NCBI RefSeq assembly: GCF_016863015.1
Contig: NZ_BOOB01000034.1
Location: 102,647 to 166,646, forward strand
Direction: 5' to 3'
Source: Microbispora amethystogenes
GTDB taxonomy: Bacteria; Actinomycetota; Actinomycetes; Streptosporangiales; Streptosporangiaceae
DNA: 64,000 nt
The notes beneath the pieces were generated by a model. That model ran no database searches, was not told where the DNA came from, and worked only from the letters and a program-made list of their open reading frames with translations. The position numbers and the translations under genes are program-made. Shown piece by piece: positions 15,969 through 24,797 of this stretch (position 1 is the stretch's first letter; the number at the start of each line of letters is the position of its first letter).

Positions 15969-17342
15969 GTGCGACATGACAGCTCTTTTCGCCGGCGGTC
16001 GAGCCTGACGGCCGCCGCCGTCGCCGCGCTGCTGACAGCCGGCGCCGGGGTGGCCGGCGCCCACGTCGCGTCGGCGGCCGCGGTCGGATGCCAGGTCACC
16101 TACACGGTGACCAGCGAATGGCCGGGCGGCTTCGGCGCGAGCGTCGGCATCCAGAACCTGGGCGACCCCGTCAACGGCTGGCGGCTGACCTGGTCGTTCC
16201 CCGCCGGGCAGACCATCACCCAGCTGTGGAACGGCACCCACACCCAGTCGGGCTCCCAGGTCACGGTCACCAACGCCTCCTACAACGGCGCCATCCCCAC
16301 CGGCGGCAGCGTCGCCTTCGGGTTCAACGGAAGCTTCAGCGGCTCGAACCCGAAGCCGGCGAGCTTCGCCCTGAACGGCGTGACCTGCACCGGCGGCGTC
16401 GCCTCCCCCAGTGCCACGCCTACTGCCACGCCCAGCCAGACTCCCAGCCAGTCCCCCTCGCAGAGCCCGAGCCCGACGCCGCCGCAGAGCCCGAGTCCCA
16501 GTCCCAGTCCCAGCCCCAGTCCCAGCCCCAGCCCCAGCCCCACGCCGAGTGCCACACCGCCGGACCGCCCGATGATCAACAACAACTTCGCGGTCACGCG
16601 TGAGGGGGCGTACGGCACCAACCGCTACACCGTGTTCCGCCCGTCGAACCCCTCGGCCGTCGGGCGCGCGATGCCCGTGCTGGTCTTCGGCAACGGGGCC
16701 TGCGCGCACACGAACGGGAGCGAGGTCGTCCAGGCGCTGACGTTCATCGCGGCCCGCGGGTTCGTCGTGGTGGACACGGCGTCGGTCGACGGCTCGCCGA
16801 ACGGGGTGAACAGCGGGTCGCCGATCCCGTCGCTGCTGACCGACGCGATCGGCTGGGCCGAGCGGGAGAACGCCCGGAGCGGGTCGCCGCTCTACCAGCG
16901 GCTCGACCTCTCCAGGGTGGCCACCGCCGGGCACTCCTGCGGCGGGCTGGAGGCGCTGATCGCCGGGCAGGACCAGCGGGTCGACAGCGTCGTGTCGCTC
17001 GACAGCGGGTTGTTCGCCGACGGCTCGTTCGGTTACTCGCGCTCGGAGCTGTCCAAGCTGCACACACCGGTGATGTTCCTGGACGGCGGGCCCTCCGACA
17101 TCGCCTACGACAACACCCGGGCCAACTACGACCTGGTCAGGGTGCCGGCCGTGCTGGCCGAGCAGGCGCAGGCCGGGCACACCGGGTTCATCTTCGGCGC
17201 GCAGATGACCGACGGCATGACCGCCGTGGTCCAGTTCCTGGACATGACCCTCAACGGCAACGCCACGGCCCGCTCGTACATCCTCGGCTCCTCGGGCCTG
17301 GCGGCGAAGGCCCAGTGGACGGTGCGCAGCAAGAACTTCTGA
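15969..17342 (+). CDS. Secreted CBM2 - linker - alpha/beta-hydrolase (esterase-like)
   Basis: A 457-aa exported protein. The Sec signal (about residues 1-38) has RRR, then a hydrophobic core and ASAAA. A family-2 carbohydrate-binding module follows (about 40-143), with Cys41/Cys140 probably disulfide-linked and aromatic residues in SEWPGGF, GWRLTW and WNGT. Next is a Ser-Pro/Thr-Pro linker (about 146-199). The C-terminal domain shows the nucleophile elbow GHSCGG (Ser323), with acid and base likely in FLDGGPSDIAYDN and QAGHTGF. The hydrolase branch is not one I can name; it could be a polysaccharide-associated esterase. The GTG start is weakly supported by SD-like GGGAGAATGGG. A strong hairpin follows the stop. 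Confidence 0.85.
   Translation: MRHDSSFRRRSSLTAAAVAALLTAGAGVAGAHVASAAAVGCQVTYTVTSEWPGGFGASVGIQNLGDPVNGWRLTWSFPAGQTITQLWNGTHTQSGSQVTVTNASYNGAIPTGGSVAFGFNGSFSGSNPKPASFALNGVTCTGGVASPSATPTATPSQTPSQSPSQSPSPTPPQSPSPSPSPSPSPSPSPSPTPSATPPDRPMINNNFAVTREGAYGTNRYTVFRPSNPSAVGRAMPVLVFGNGACAHTNGSEVVQALTFIAARGFVVVDTASVDGSPNGVNSGSPIPSLLTDAIGWAERENARSGSPLYQRLDLSRVATAGHSCGGLEALIAGQDQRVDSVVSLDSGLFADGSFGYSRSELSKLHTPVMFLDGGPSDIAYDNTRANYDLVRVPAVLAEQAQAGHTGFIFGAQMTDGMTAVVQFLDMTLNGNATARSYILGSSGLAAKAQWTVRSKNF
16495..16541 (+). repeat. Hexanucleotide repeat coding the Ser-Pro linker
   Basis: About eight tandem CCCAGT/CCCAGC units encode the Ser-Pro linker of the CBM2 protein. It is a coding microsatellite likely to vary in copy number between strains. 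Confidence 0.85.
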
Positions 17343-17350
17343 CGCCCGCG

Positions 17351-17377
17351 CCCCCTCGCCGGGAACCGGCGAGGGGG
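17351..17377. terminator. Bidirectional terminator hairpin
   Basis: CCCCCTCGCCGG pairs perfectly with CCGGCGAGGGGG around a 3-nt loop. It sits between the CBM2 esterase stop and the MMPL stop (17378), which converge on it. Confidence 0.8.
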
Positions 17378-19633
17378 TCAGGGACGCCGGGCGTGACGGC
17401 CGGCGTCCACGAGGAGGGGCTCCGTCCGCTCGGCGGGTGGAGCGTCCTCCTCGTGGCCCTCGACCGACAGGTTCGGCAGCAGGCGGTCGAGCCAGCGCGG
17501 GATCCACCAGTTGAGCCGGCCGAGCAGCACCATCGTGGCGGGCACGAGGAAGCCCCGGATCAGGGTGGCGTCGACCGCGATGGCCACGGCGAGCCCGACC
17601 CCGAACACCTTGACGAGGGGATCGGGATAGGCGATGAACGCGGTGAACACCGCCACCATGATCAGTGCCGCGGAGGTGATGACCCGGCCGGTCGACCCGA
17701 GCCCCTCGGCCACCGCGGCGCGGTTGTCCCCGCTGCGCGTGTAGGCCTGCCGTACGGAGGTCAGCAGGAAGACCTCGTAGTCCATCGACAGCCCGAACAG
17801 CACCGCGAACAGCATGAGCGGCACGTACGTGTCGATGGGCACGGAGAAGAACAGCGTGGCGAGATAGGACCCGTCGGCCGAGACCGGCGGGTCCATGCCG
17901 ACCACACGGCTTCCGAGGCCCTGGGAGAACACCACGGCGAGCGCGCCGAAGGCGGCCCCCAGCGAGACGAGGTTCATCACCGCGGCCTTGACGGCGACCA
18001 GGGGCGCGCGGAAGGCCAGCAGCAGGAGCAGGGCGCTCAGCAGCACGACGACGCCGACGACCAGGGGGGTCCTGCTCATCATCCGGTCGCCCGCGTCGGC
18101 CATGCCGGCCACCTCGCCGCCGACGTGCAGGCGCGCCCCCGGCACCTGGACGGCCCGCACCCGCTTCACCACGTCGAGGGCCCGCGGGTCGCTCGGCGCG
18201 TAGTCGGGGACGACCTGGAACAGCACCGAGCGGCCGTCGTCGTTGACCATCGGCTCGGCGACGAACGCGACGCCCTCGATGTGCTCGATCCGCTGCCGCA
18301 GCACCTGGACGAGCGGGTCGGGCGGCGTGGAGTCCGCGATCCTCTCGTCCGTCTCGGCGACCGCGATGAGCCCGGCGTTGGCCCCCGTGCCGAAGCCTGC
18401 CTCGATCAGCTCGTACGCCCGCCGGGCCGACGTGCCCTTGTCGCCGTACCCGTCGTCGAGGGGGCCCAGCCGCATCGTGACGGCCGGGGCGGCGAGCGCC
18501 GCGAGCACGACGACGGTGACGGCGAGCACCCGCCAGGGGCGGCTCGCCACCCACAGCCCGAGCCTGGTCCAGCCCGTCGCCGGGCCGTCCCGGCGGGCGG
18601 CGCGCCCGAAGAACGGCAGCCGCAGCGCGTTGATCCGCTGACCGAGGATGCCGAGCAGCGCCGGGACCAGCGTGATCGAGGTGAGCACGGCGCACACGAC
18701 CGAGACGCCGGTGATCCAGCCGAGCGTGGCCAGCAGCGGGAACCCGGCGAGCATCAGCGCGCTCAGGGCGATGACGACCGTGCCGCCCGCGAACAGCACG
18801 GCGCCGCCCGACGAGGCGGCCGTGCGCCGGACCGCCTCGTGCACCGCGACTCCCCGCGCCAGCAGCGCCCGGTGCCGGGACAGCAGGAACAGCGCGTAGT
18901 CGATGCCGACGCCGAGGCCGATCATCGTGGCCAGGATGGACGCCGTCGAGGGCACGTCCACGATGTGGCCGAGCAGCCCGATGATGCCGAGCCCGACGCC
19001 GATGCTGACGATCGCGGTGAAGATCGGCACGATCGCGGCGACGAGCGTGCCGAAGGCGAACAGCAGCACCAGCAGCGCGACGACGACCCCGATGACCTCG
19101 CTGACGCCGGTCTTGATCTGCTTGTCGGCGGGGGTGGAGCTGTCGGAGGGGACGACCTCGATGCCCGCGCGGGCCGCCGGAGCGGCGGCGGCGGCGAGCT
19201 GCTCGGAGGTCTGCGCGATCTTCGTGGTGTCCTGCCCCCGCAGGCGCACGGTGATGATCCCGATGCGCAGGCTCGGCGACATGCCGCCCACCCGGTACGG
19301 CGTCTCCACCTGGGCGACGTGCGGGGTCCGCCGCAGGGCGTCCATCGACCGCTCGACGGCCTTCTTGCGGGCCTTCTCGTTCAGCGTGCCCTTCGGGGTG
19401 TAGAGGACGAGCTGCACGGTCCCGCCCGGGTCGAACCCGGGGCCGAAGCCCTCGCGCATGAGCTCGTGCGCCCGCTGCGCGTCGGTGCCGGGGATCGCCA
19501 CGTTGTTGTTGACCGGCCGGCCCCACACCACCGTGCCCGCGGTCAGCAGCCCCGCCGCGAGGACCCACAGCGCGAGCACGAGCAGGCCGTGCCGAGCGCA
19601 CCATTCGCCGAGCCGCCCAAGAAGCCCGCTCAT
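17378..19633 (-). CDS. MMPL-family RND transporter
   Basis: A 751-aa membrane protein with the two-fold RND layout: TM1, a large external loop, five to six clustered TMs, then a repeat of the pattern. Landmarks are VWGRPVNNNVAIPGTDAQRA, LGVGIDYALFLLSRHR (first half) and LFGLSMDYEVFLLTSVRQAY (second half). These are the proton-relay GxxxDY motifs of MmpL proteins. Such pumps export lipids, siderophores or drugs using the proton gradient. ATG at 19633 is preferred; an in-frame GTG at 19660 adds nine residues but lacks a ribosome site. A 24-bp palindrome at 19672-19695 in the promoter suggests control by an unlinked TetR-type repressor. Confidence 0.92.
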   Translation of the reverse strand: MSGLLGRLGEWCARHGLLVLALWVLAAGLLTAGTVVWGRPVNNNVAIPGTDAQRAHELMREGFGPGFDPGGTVQLVLYTPKGTLNEKARKKAVERSMDALRRTPHVAQVETPYRVGGMSPSLRIGIITVRLRGQDTTKIAQTSEQLAAAAAPAARAGIEVVPSDSSTPADKQIKTGVSEVIGVVVALLVLLFAFGTLVAAIVPIFTAIVSIGVGLGIIGLLGHIVDVPSTASILATMIGLGVGIDYALFLLSRHRALLARGVAVHEAVRRTAASSGGAVLFAGGTVVIALSALMLAGFPLLATLGWITGVSVVCAVLTSITLVPALLGILGQRINALRLPFFGRAARRDGPATGWTRLGLWVASRPWRVLAVTVVVLAALAAPAVTMRLGPLDDGYGDKGTSARRAYELIEAGFGTGANAGLIAVAETDERIADSTPPDPLVQVLRQRIEHIEGVAFVAEPMVNDDGRSVLFQVVPDYAPSDPRALDVVKRVRAVQVPGARLHVGGEVAGMADAGDRMMSRTPLVVGVVVLLSALLLLLAFRAPLVAVKAAVMNLVSLGAAFGALAVVFSQGLGSRVVGMDPPVSADGSYLATLFFSVPIDTYVPLMLFAVLFGLSMDYEVFLLTSVRQAYTRSGDNRAAVAEGLGSTGRVITSAALIMVAVFTAFIAYPDPLVKVFGVGLAVAIAVDATLIRGFLVPATMVLLGRLNWWIPRWLDRLLPNLSVEGHEEDAPPAERTEPLLVDAGRHARRP

Positions 19634-19671
19634 CGTCGACCGTCCGTCCCCGGGTAGCACGTCATGACGGC

Positions 19672-19695
19672 CGTACCGTACGGCCGTACAGTACG
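19672..19695. promoter_or_regulatory. 24-bp imperfect palindrome, candidate operator of MMPL gene
   Basis: The half sites CGTACCGTACGG and CCGTACAGTACG are reverse complements except for one base pair in each arm. It lies 39 bp upstream of the MMPL ATG, where a repressor would block the promoter. No regulator gene is adjacent on this strand. Confidence 0.65.
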
Positions 19696-20124
19696 AGGGT
19701 AAACGCAGGAGATCGGCGGGCGGACGCCACCTTCGCCCTACCGTATCGTGGTGGTCCGGTTACTCACCGGCGATACCGGCGGCGCCGCGCCCCGGTCGCC
19801 CGGCGGCGGGGAGGCGATCACGAAGCTCGGAAAAGAACATTTCATCCGGCACGCCGGGCCCGGCCCCTCCCCCGTGACCCGCGTGCGGGCCGGGCCGCCC
19901 AGGTACGGCGTGGTGCGGCGCGGTCGGGCGTGGTGCGGACCGCCGGGCGTGTCCGCACCGGTGTCCCGGGAGATCCCGCCGTCACCGTCGCGGCGTTCGA
20001 ATTCTGATATCCATATCCCCTTGCGATCACCGCCGGGGCGCGTCACATTTCGTGTGAACGTTCAACCTTTATGCCGCGTCCTAGGAAAGCCAGTGGACCC
20101 GATGTGAGGGGGTGACGGCCAGCC
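19696..20124. other. Intergenic region, MMPL to LuxR regulator
   Basis: No gene is supported in these about 430 bases. A perfect 10-bp palindrome TGAACGTTCA lies at 20055-20064, 60 bp upstream of the LuxR-type gene, and could be a regulatory site. Open frames here have no recognisable protein features. Confidence 0.5.
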
Positions 20125-22731
20125 GTGGACGTACCGGCCGTCGGGGAGGGCCGCGCGGGCGCGCTCGGCCAGGTGGTCTCGGCCCTGTCGAGCACCCCCC
20201 GGACCGTCCTCATCGTCGGCGAGCCCGGAATCGGGAAGACCCGCCTGCTCGGCGAGGCGGCGGCGCGGCTGGAGGGCTTCCGCGTGCTGCGCGGCCAGGC
20301 GCGGGAACTGGACGGCGGACGGGCGTACGCCCCCCTGGTCGACGCCCTGGGCTCGCTGCGCGGCGAGGTGGCCGGCGTCCTGTCCGAGCTGCTGGAGTCG
20401 ATCGACCAGGCGGCGCTCGGGGAGCCCGCGGCCGCGCCCGGCGCGATGGCCGCCCGGCTCCTGGAGTCGCTGCCCGGCCCCACCCTCCTCGCCATCGACG
20501 ACATCCACCTCGCCGACGCCGACACGCTGGGCGTGCTGCGGGCCCTCCCGCACCGGCACGACTCCATCGCCATCCTCTGCACCGCGCGGCATCCGCCCGC
20601 GCTCGACGTGGACCTGTGCGTACGGCTCCAGCCGCTGACCATGCCCGAGGTGGCGGAACTGGTCACCGCGCTGCTCGGCCGCACGCCGAGCGACGCCGTC
20701 CTGCGGCGGATCCACGCGGCGAGCCGGGGCAACCCGTGGTTCGCCCAGGAGGCGGTGCTGACGCTGGTGCAGGGCGGCGCGGTGCGCTCGGCGGACCCGG
20801 GGGCCCGGCGCGGCGCGATCCTCAGCCGGCTGTTCCAGCGCGACCGGGGCGGCCGCGACCTCGCCCGCGTGCTGGCCGCGCTGTCGCGGACCCGGGAGAC
20901 CGCGGACCAGGCGGCGCTCGCCGCGCTGGCCGGGTTGCGCCCGGAACAGGCCGAACGCGCCTTCGACGCCCTGGTCCGGGACGGCGTCGTCGCCCGGAGC
21001 GGCGACGGCTACGCCCTGGCCCACCCGCTGGTCGCCGAGGCGCTGTACGACGACCTCGGCCCCGCGGGGCGGCGGGAGGTGCATCGCCGCATCGCCGACA
21101 TGCTCGAAGGCGACGGACTGACCGGCACCCGGCGGGTGCTGGAGTGGGCCACGCACATGGCCGAGGCCGGCCCGCCCGCGCGGGCCCTTCCGGCGGTGCT
21201 GCGGGCGGCCGACCTGACCCGCTGGACCGCGCCGCTGTCGGCCGCGCACTGGTACGGCAAGGCCGCGGAGCTGTCCCCCGAGCCGGGCGAGCTGCTGGCG
21301 AGGCAGGCCCTGGCCTACTGGAAGGGCTCGCGGCCCGCGCTCGCGCTCAACTCGGCCCAGCGCGCCCTCGCCGTGCTGCCCTCCGGGCGGCGCCGCACCC
21401 AGGCCGCGTACACCGCCGTCGGCGCGGCGCACGCCATGGGGTGGTACGAGGTGGCGCTCGACGTAGCCCGCCGCCAGATCCCGAAGGCCGACGACGCCTC
21501 GGCGCTGCTCGCCCAGCAGGCGCTGGTCAGCGCGGAACTGGGCCGCCCGAGCCGCGACATCGCCCGCCGCGCCTGGGAGAGCGTCGCCGACTGCCCGCCG
21601 CAGGACCGCGCGATCGCGGTGGGCTGCCTGGCGATCCACGCGCTGGTGCGGGGCGACTGGGCCGAGTGCCGGCGGGCGGTCGACGAGTTGCTCGCCTTCG
21701 CCGCCGCGCTGCCGCCCGGCGCCCGCCTCGCGGCCCTGGAGTCGGCGGCGCACGTGCTCGCGGCGGCCGGGCAGCGCGCCCGCGCCGCCGACGTGCTGGA
21801 GCAGGCCGAGCAGATCCACCGCGGGCTCGGCTGGCACGACATCGCCGGGCAGCACGTGCGGACCGTCGCGGTCATCCGGCGGCTCGGCGGCGACTGGGAC
21901 CGCGCGCTCCAGGAGATCGCCGTCGCGGCCCGGGGGCTCGCCGAGGCGGGCCTGCTGGAGAACCTCGCCCTGCTGCGCAACATGGAGCTCGACATCCTGC
22001 TCGACCAGGGCCGGCTGGAGGAGGCCGACCGGGTCCTCGCCGAGCCGCCGCCCGGCTGCGCCATGCAGAACGGTCTGCGCTGCACGTTCCGCGCGCGCCT
22101 CGCGCACGCCCGGGGCGACCTCGCCGCGGCGCGGCGCGAGCTCGGCCGGGCGCTCGCCTGCGACGTGCCGGACGTGGTGCACCGGGCCCTCGCCGTACAG
22201 GTGTTCATCACGGGAGCGGCCGGTGACGACGCGGCCTGCCGGGCGGCCGCCGCCACGCTGGACGAGCGGTCGGCGAACGGCAGCCCCCGGACCCTGCTGG
22301 CCGCCGACCTGGCGGTGGGCTGGGCGTTCCGGAGGCCCGCCCGGGCGGGCGCGGCGCTGGAGCGGGCCCGCGCCGACGGCCTGCCGTTCGAGGAGGCCCG
22401 CGCCCGGTTGATCCTCGGCGCGCTGGGCGACACGGCGCAGCTCCCCCGCGCGCACGCCATCTTCACCCGGCTCGGCGCGGCTCCCTGGGCGGCGCTGTCC
22501 GAGCGCCGCCTGCGCGAGGCCGGGATGGTCCCCGAACCCGAGGGCCGCCTCACCCCCGGCGAGCGCCGCGTCATCGAACTGGTCGCGGGCGGCCTGAGCA
22601 ACCCCGAGATCGCCGAGGAGCTGCACTACAGCCGCAAGACCGTGGAGGTGTACCTCACCCGGGTCTACGCCAAGACCGGGCTGCGGTCCCGCGTGGAGCT
22701 CGCCCTGGCCGTCGCACGCGGCGAGCTGTGA
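20125..22731 (+). CDS. LAL-type LuxR-family ATP-binding regulator
   Basis: An 868-aa large regulator. The N-terminal AAA/STAND ATPase has Walker A GEPGIGKT (residues 32-39) and Walker B LLAIDDIHLADADT. A long helical TPR-like middle follows. The C-terminal GerE HTH is LTPGERRVIELVAGGLSNPE with EELHYSRKTVEVYLTRVYAK. Such proteins are signal-responsive activators, often of secondary metabolism or sugar use. GTG at 20125 is the first usable start, because an upstream in-frame GTG at 20104 meets a stop. The adjacent genes do not reveal its targets. Codon bias is normal. Confidence 0.9.
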   Translation: MDVPAVGEGRAGALGQVVSALSSTPRTVLIVGEPGIGKTRLLGEAAARLEGFRVLRGQARELDGGRAYAPLVDALGSLRGEVAGVLSELLESIDQAALGEPAAAPGAMAARLLESLPGPTLLAIDDIHLADADTLGVLRALPHRHDSIAILCTARHPPALDVDLCVRLQPLTMPEVAELVTALLGRTPSDAVLRRIHAASRGNPWFAQEAVLTLVQGGAVRSADPGARRGAILSRLFQRDRGGRDLARVLAALSRTRETADQAALAALAGLRPEQAERAFDALVRDGVVARSGDGYALAHPLVAEALYDDLGPAGRREVHRRIADMLEGDGLTGTRRVLEWATHMAEAGPPARALPAVLRAADLTRWTAPLSAAHWYGKAAELSPEPGELLARQALAYWKGSRPALALNSAQRALAVLPSGRRRTQAAYTAVGAAHAMGWYEVALDVARRQIPKADDASALLAQQALVSAELGRPSRDIARRAWESVADCPPQDRAIAVGCLAIHALVRGDWAECRRAVDELLAFAAALPPGARLAALESAAHVLAAAGQRARAADVLEQAEQIHRGLGWHDIAGQHVRTVAVIRRLGGDWDRALQEIAVAARGLAEAGLLENLALLRNMELDILLDQGRLEEADRVLAEPPPGCAMQNGLRCTFRARLAHARGDLAAARRELGRALACDVPDVVHRALAVQVFITGAAGDDAACRAAAATLDERSANGSPRTLLAADLAVGWAFRRPARAGAALERARADGLPFEEARARLILGALGDTAQLPRAHAIFTRLGAAPWAALSERRLREAGMVPEPEGRLTPGERRVIELVAGGLSNPEIAEELHYSRKTVEVYLTRVYAKTGLRSRVELALAVARGEL

Positions 22732-22792
22732 GCGGCCCCGTGGTCGCAGGCACGTCCCCCGCGGGGCCGCCGGCCGTGATCAGGCCGCGCGG

Positions 22793-23080
22793 GAAGTCGG
22801 TGGCGGGCGCGCTGAGAGCGGTGGCCTCGACGTTCGCCCGCAGGGCCTCGACCTTGGCCACGGCGTAGGAGTGGGCGTCCGAACCGAGCAACTGCCGCAG
22901 CGGGCCCTCCCCGGCCAGGACCCGCCCGATGATCGCGCGGGCGCCCATGACCGGGTCGCCGAGCCGGCTGCCCTGGAGCTTCAGGTGATCGAGGATCATC
23001 TCGCGGATGGCCGGGTAGTGCGCGGTCGTCTCCGCGGGCAGGACGAGGCTGTCCGTGGTGAGAAAATCGGTCCCGCCGAC
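22793..23080 (-). pseudogene. C-terminal remnant of an SDR oxidoreductase
   Basis: Reverse-strand translation gives TDFLTTDSLVLP, then GDPVMGARAIIGRVLAGEGP and LRQLLGSDAHSYAVAKVEAL, ending ATDF. This is the C-terminal third of classical SDR enzymes, starting at their (PGG)xTDFL motif. The Rossmann domain and the catalytic Tyr-Lys are missing. The frame runs on past the usual end into the LuxR gene with no sensible start. The remnant abuts a regulator remnant on the other strand at 23080/23081. Confidence 0.75.
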
Positions 23081-23335
23081 CTGCGCGAGCGCAGCCGTGA
23101 GTTCGCCCACTGCTGGGAGCAGCACCGCGTCCACCAGCGCACCCACGGCTCCAAACGCCTGCGGCACCCTATCGTCGGCGATCTGACCGTCGAGTACGAG
23201 ACCCTCTCCCCGCCCGGAGACCCGGAGACGACGCTCTTCGTCTACACTGCCGAACCCGGCTCGTCCTCGAAACACGCCCTGGACCTTCTCGCGAGCAGGA
23301 CCGCCGAGACCCCGGCGGTTCACGGCGGACATTAG
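23081..23335 (+). pseudogene. C-terminal remnant of an MmyB-like XRE regulator
   Basis: Forward translation begins LRERSREFAHCWEQHRVHQR and continues HPIVGDLTVEYETLSPPGDP and TLFVYTAEPGSSSKHALDLL to a TAG at 23333. This is the end of the MmyB-like ligand domain found in many actinobacterial HTH regulators. The N-terminal XRE HTH and most of the ligand domain are absent. It meets the SDR remnant exactly at 23080/23081. Such regulators are often divergent from the SDR gene they control, so one deletion probably removed both 5' halves and the shared promoter. Confidence 0.78.
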
Positions 23336-23383
23336 GGATCTCCCTACTGGGCCTCGCGCGCGCGGAGGGCCAGGCTCTGGAGC

Positions 23384-24703
23384 ATGGAGTCACCGATCCT
23401 TCGGTTCGCCGACGCGGTCTGGCGTGGTTCGGTGCGTCCCGAGGACGTGCCCGTCTCCGATCTGCGCCGGGACGGGGTGCAGGAGATCGCCTACGGCGTC
23501 GCGATGTGGCCCGCCTGCGGCAACGTCTACGTCGTCCGGGGCGAGGACGGGCTGGCTCTCTTCGACACCGGCGACGCCCGCGAGGCGTCGCCGTCCTACC
23601 GGGCCATCAGGAAGTGGTCGGCCGAGCCGCTCAAGTACGCGATCTTCTCCCGGGGCAGGGCCGACCGGCTGGCCGGGCTGGAGGAGTTCGACGCGGAACC
23701 CGGCCCGCGGCCCCTGGTGGTGGCGCAGGAAGGCCTGGTGCGCCGGCTCGCCCAACAGGGCAGGACGGCCGGCTACAACGCCACCGTCGACCTGCGGGAG
23801 CAGGGGTTCCCGCGGGTGGTGTGGCCGCTGCCGCACCGGCTGCCCGATCTGACCTACCGCGACCGGCTGTCGCTGTCGCTGGGCGACGTCACCTTCATGC
23901 TCACCCACGCCCACGGCGCCACGGACGACGCCACCTGGGCGTTCCTGCCGGAGCGCGGCGTGCTGCTGACCGGGGACCTGTTCGCCTGGACGGTGCCGGG
24001 CGCGGGCGACCCGCAGCGGGTCCAGGGCTATCCCGACGAGTGGGCGGTGGCCCTCCGCGCCATGGCCGCGCTCGACGCCGACCTGCTCCTCCCCGGCCGG
24101 GGCCTGCCGATCTGCGGCTCCGCCCGGGTGCGCAGGGCGCTCGCCGACACCGCCGACTACCTCGACAGCCTGGTGGAGCAGACGCTCGACCTGATGAACT
24201 CCGGCGCCCGGCTGGACGAGATCCTGCACGAGGTCAAGCCGCCGCCCGCGCTCGCCGCCCGCGTCTACCTGCGGGAGCACCACGACGAGCCCGAGTTCAT
24301 CGTGCGCAACATCTGGCGGCTGCACGGCGGCTGGCACGACGGCAACCCGGCCAACCTCAAGCCCGCTCCGGACGCGGTGTTCGCCCGCGCGGTCGCCGAG
24401 CTGTCCGCGGGCGCCGCGTCGGTCGCGGGGCGCGCCGTCTCCGCGGCGGCCGACGGCGACCTGCGCCTCGCCTGCCAGCTCGCCGAGCTCGCCGCGCAGG
24501 CCGAGCCCGACGACCACCAGGTCCACGAGATCAGGGCCCTCGTGTACGCGCTGCGGGTGCAGCAGGAGCCCGGAACCATCGCCCGCGGCGTCTACGCCTG
24601 GGCCGCCGCCGAGTCACGCAGCAAGACCACCGGCCTGGACCTCCTCGACGTCTACCACGACGTGACGGAGGGCCGGGTCTGGTGGCTGCCGGTCGCCAAC
24701 TGA
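23384..24703 (+). CDS. Metallo-beta-lactamase-fold protein with degenerate metal site (alkylsulfatase-like)
   Basis: A 439-aa protein similar end to end to MBL-fold hydrolases with an alkylsulfatase-type dimerisation region. Visible blocks are the N-terminus MESPILRFADAVWRG, GNVYVVRGEDGLALFDTGDA, HAHGATDDATWAFLPERGVL, LTGDLF, REHHDEPEFIVRNIWRLHGG and PANLKPAPDA. In the family the zinc motif reads THxHxDH, but here it is SRGRADR, and the later GHG loop is GRG. Three His of the first motif and the last His are Arg; the Asp residues and one His remain. The zinc site therefore looks lost, while the scaffold is preserved. It may be a pseudoenzyme or have a new role. Confidence 0.82.
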   Translation: MESPILRFADAVWRGSVRPEDVPVSDLRRDGVQEIAYGVAMWPACGNVYVVRGEDGLALFDTGDAREASPSYRAIRKWSAEPLKYAIFSRGRADRLAGLEEFDAEPGPRPLVVAQEGLVRRLAQQGRTAGYNATVDLREQGFPRVVWPLPHRLPDLTYRDRLSLSLGDVTFMLTHAHGATDDATWAFLPERGVLLTGDLFAWTVPGAGDPQRVQGYPDEWAVALRAMAALDADLLLPGRGLPICGSARVRRALADTADYLDSLVEQTLDLMNSGARLDEILHEVKPPPALAARVYLREHHDEPEFIVRNIWRLHGGWHDGNPANLKPAPDAVFARAVAELSAGAASVAGRAVSAAADGDLRLACQLAELAAQAEPDDHQVHEIRALVYALRVQQEPGTIARGVYAWAAAESRSKTTGLDLLDVYHDVTEGRVWWLPVAN

Positions 24704-24741
24704 GACCGGCGACCGGCACCGGAGACGTCGTCCGTCACGAC

Positions 24742-24777
24742 GGCCGGCGGGCGCCTGGAGGGGAGCGCCCGCCGGCC
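24742..24777 (+). terminator. Strong hairpin terminator
   Basis: A perfect 13-bp stem, GGCCGGCGGGCGC with GCGCCCGCCGGCC, encloses a 10-nt loop. It lies 38 bp after the MBL-fold gene stop and ends 20 bp before the HipA-like gene. There is no T-run, as is common in actinobacteria. Confidence 0.75.
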
Positions 24778-24797
24778 CTGCCGGTAACCTTCCTGTC

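Noticed and set aside
16486..16548. Tandem repeat that might suggest a CRISPR array
   Set aside because: Units are 6 bp, without spacers, and lie in frame within a linker.
15861..19604. 1247-codon reverse-strand open frame
   Set aside because: It is opposite or out of frame to the CBM2 esterase and MMPL genes, with Arg/Gly/Ala-rich nonsense content typical of GC-rich shadow frames.
19748..20107. 119-codon forward frame upstream of the LuxR regulator
   Set aside because: No motif, no ribosome site and low-complexity composition; it overlaps the promoter region.
22655..23332. A single 225-aa gene on the reverse strand
   Set aside because: Only its middle third resembles a protein family (SDR C-terminus); its N-terminal part is antisense to the MmyB remnant and its end is antisense to the LuxR gene.
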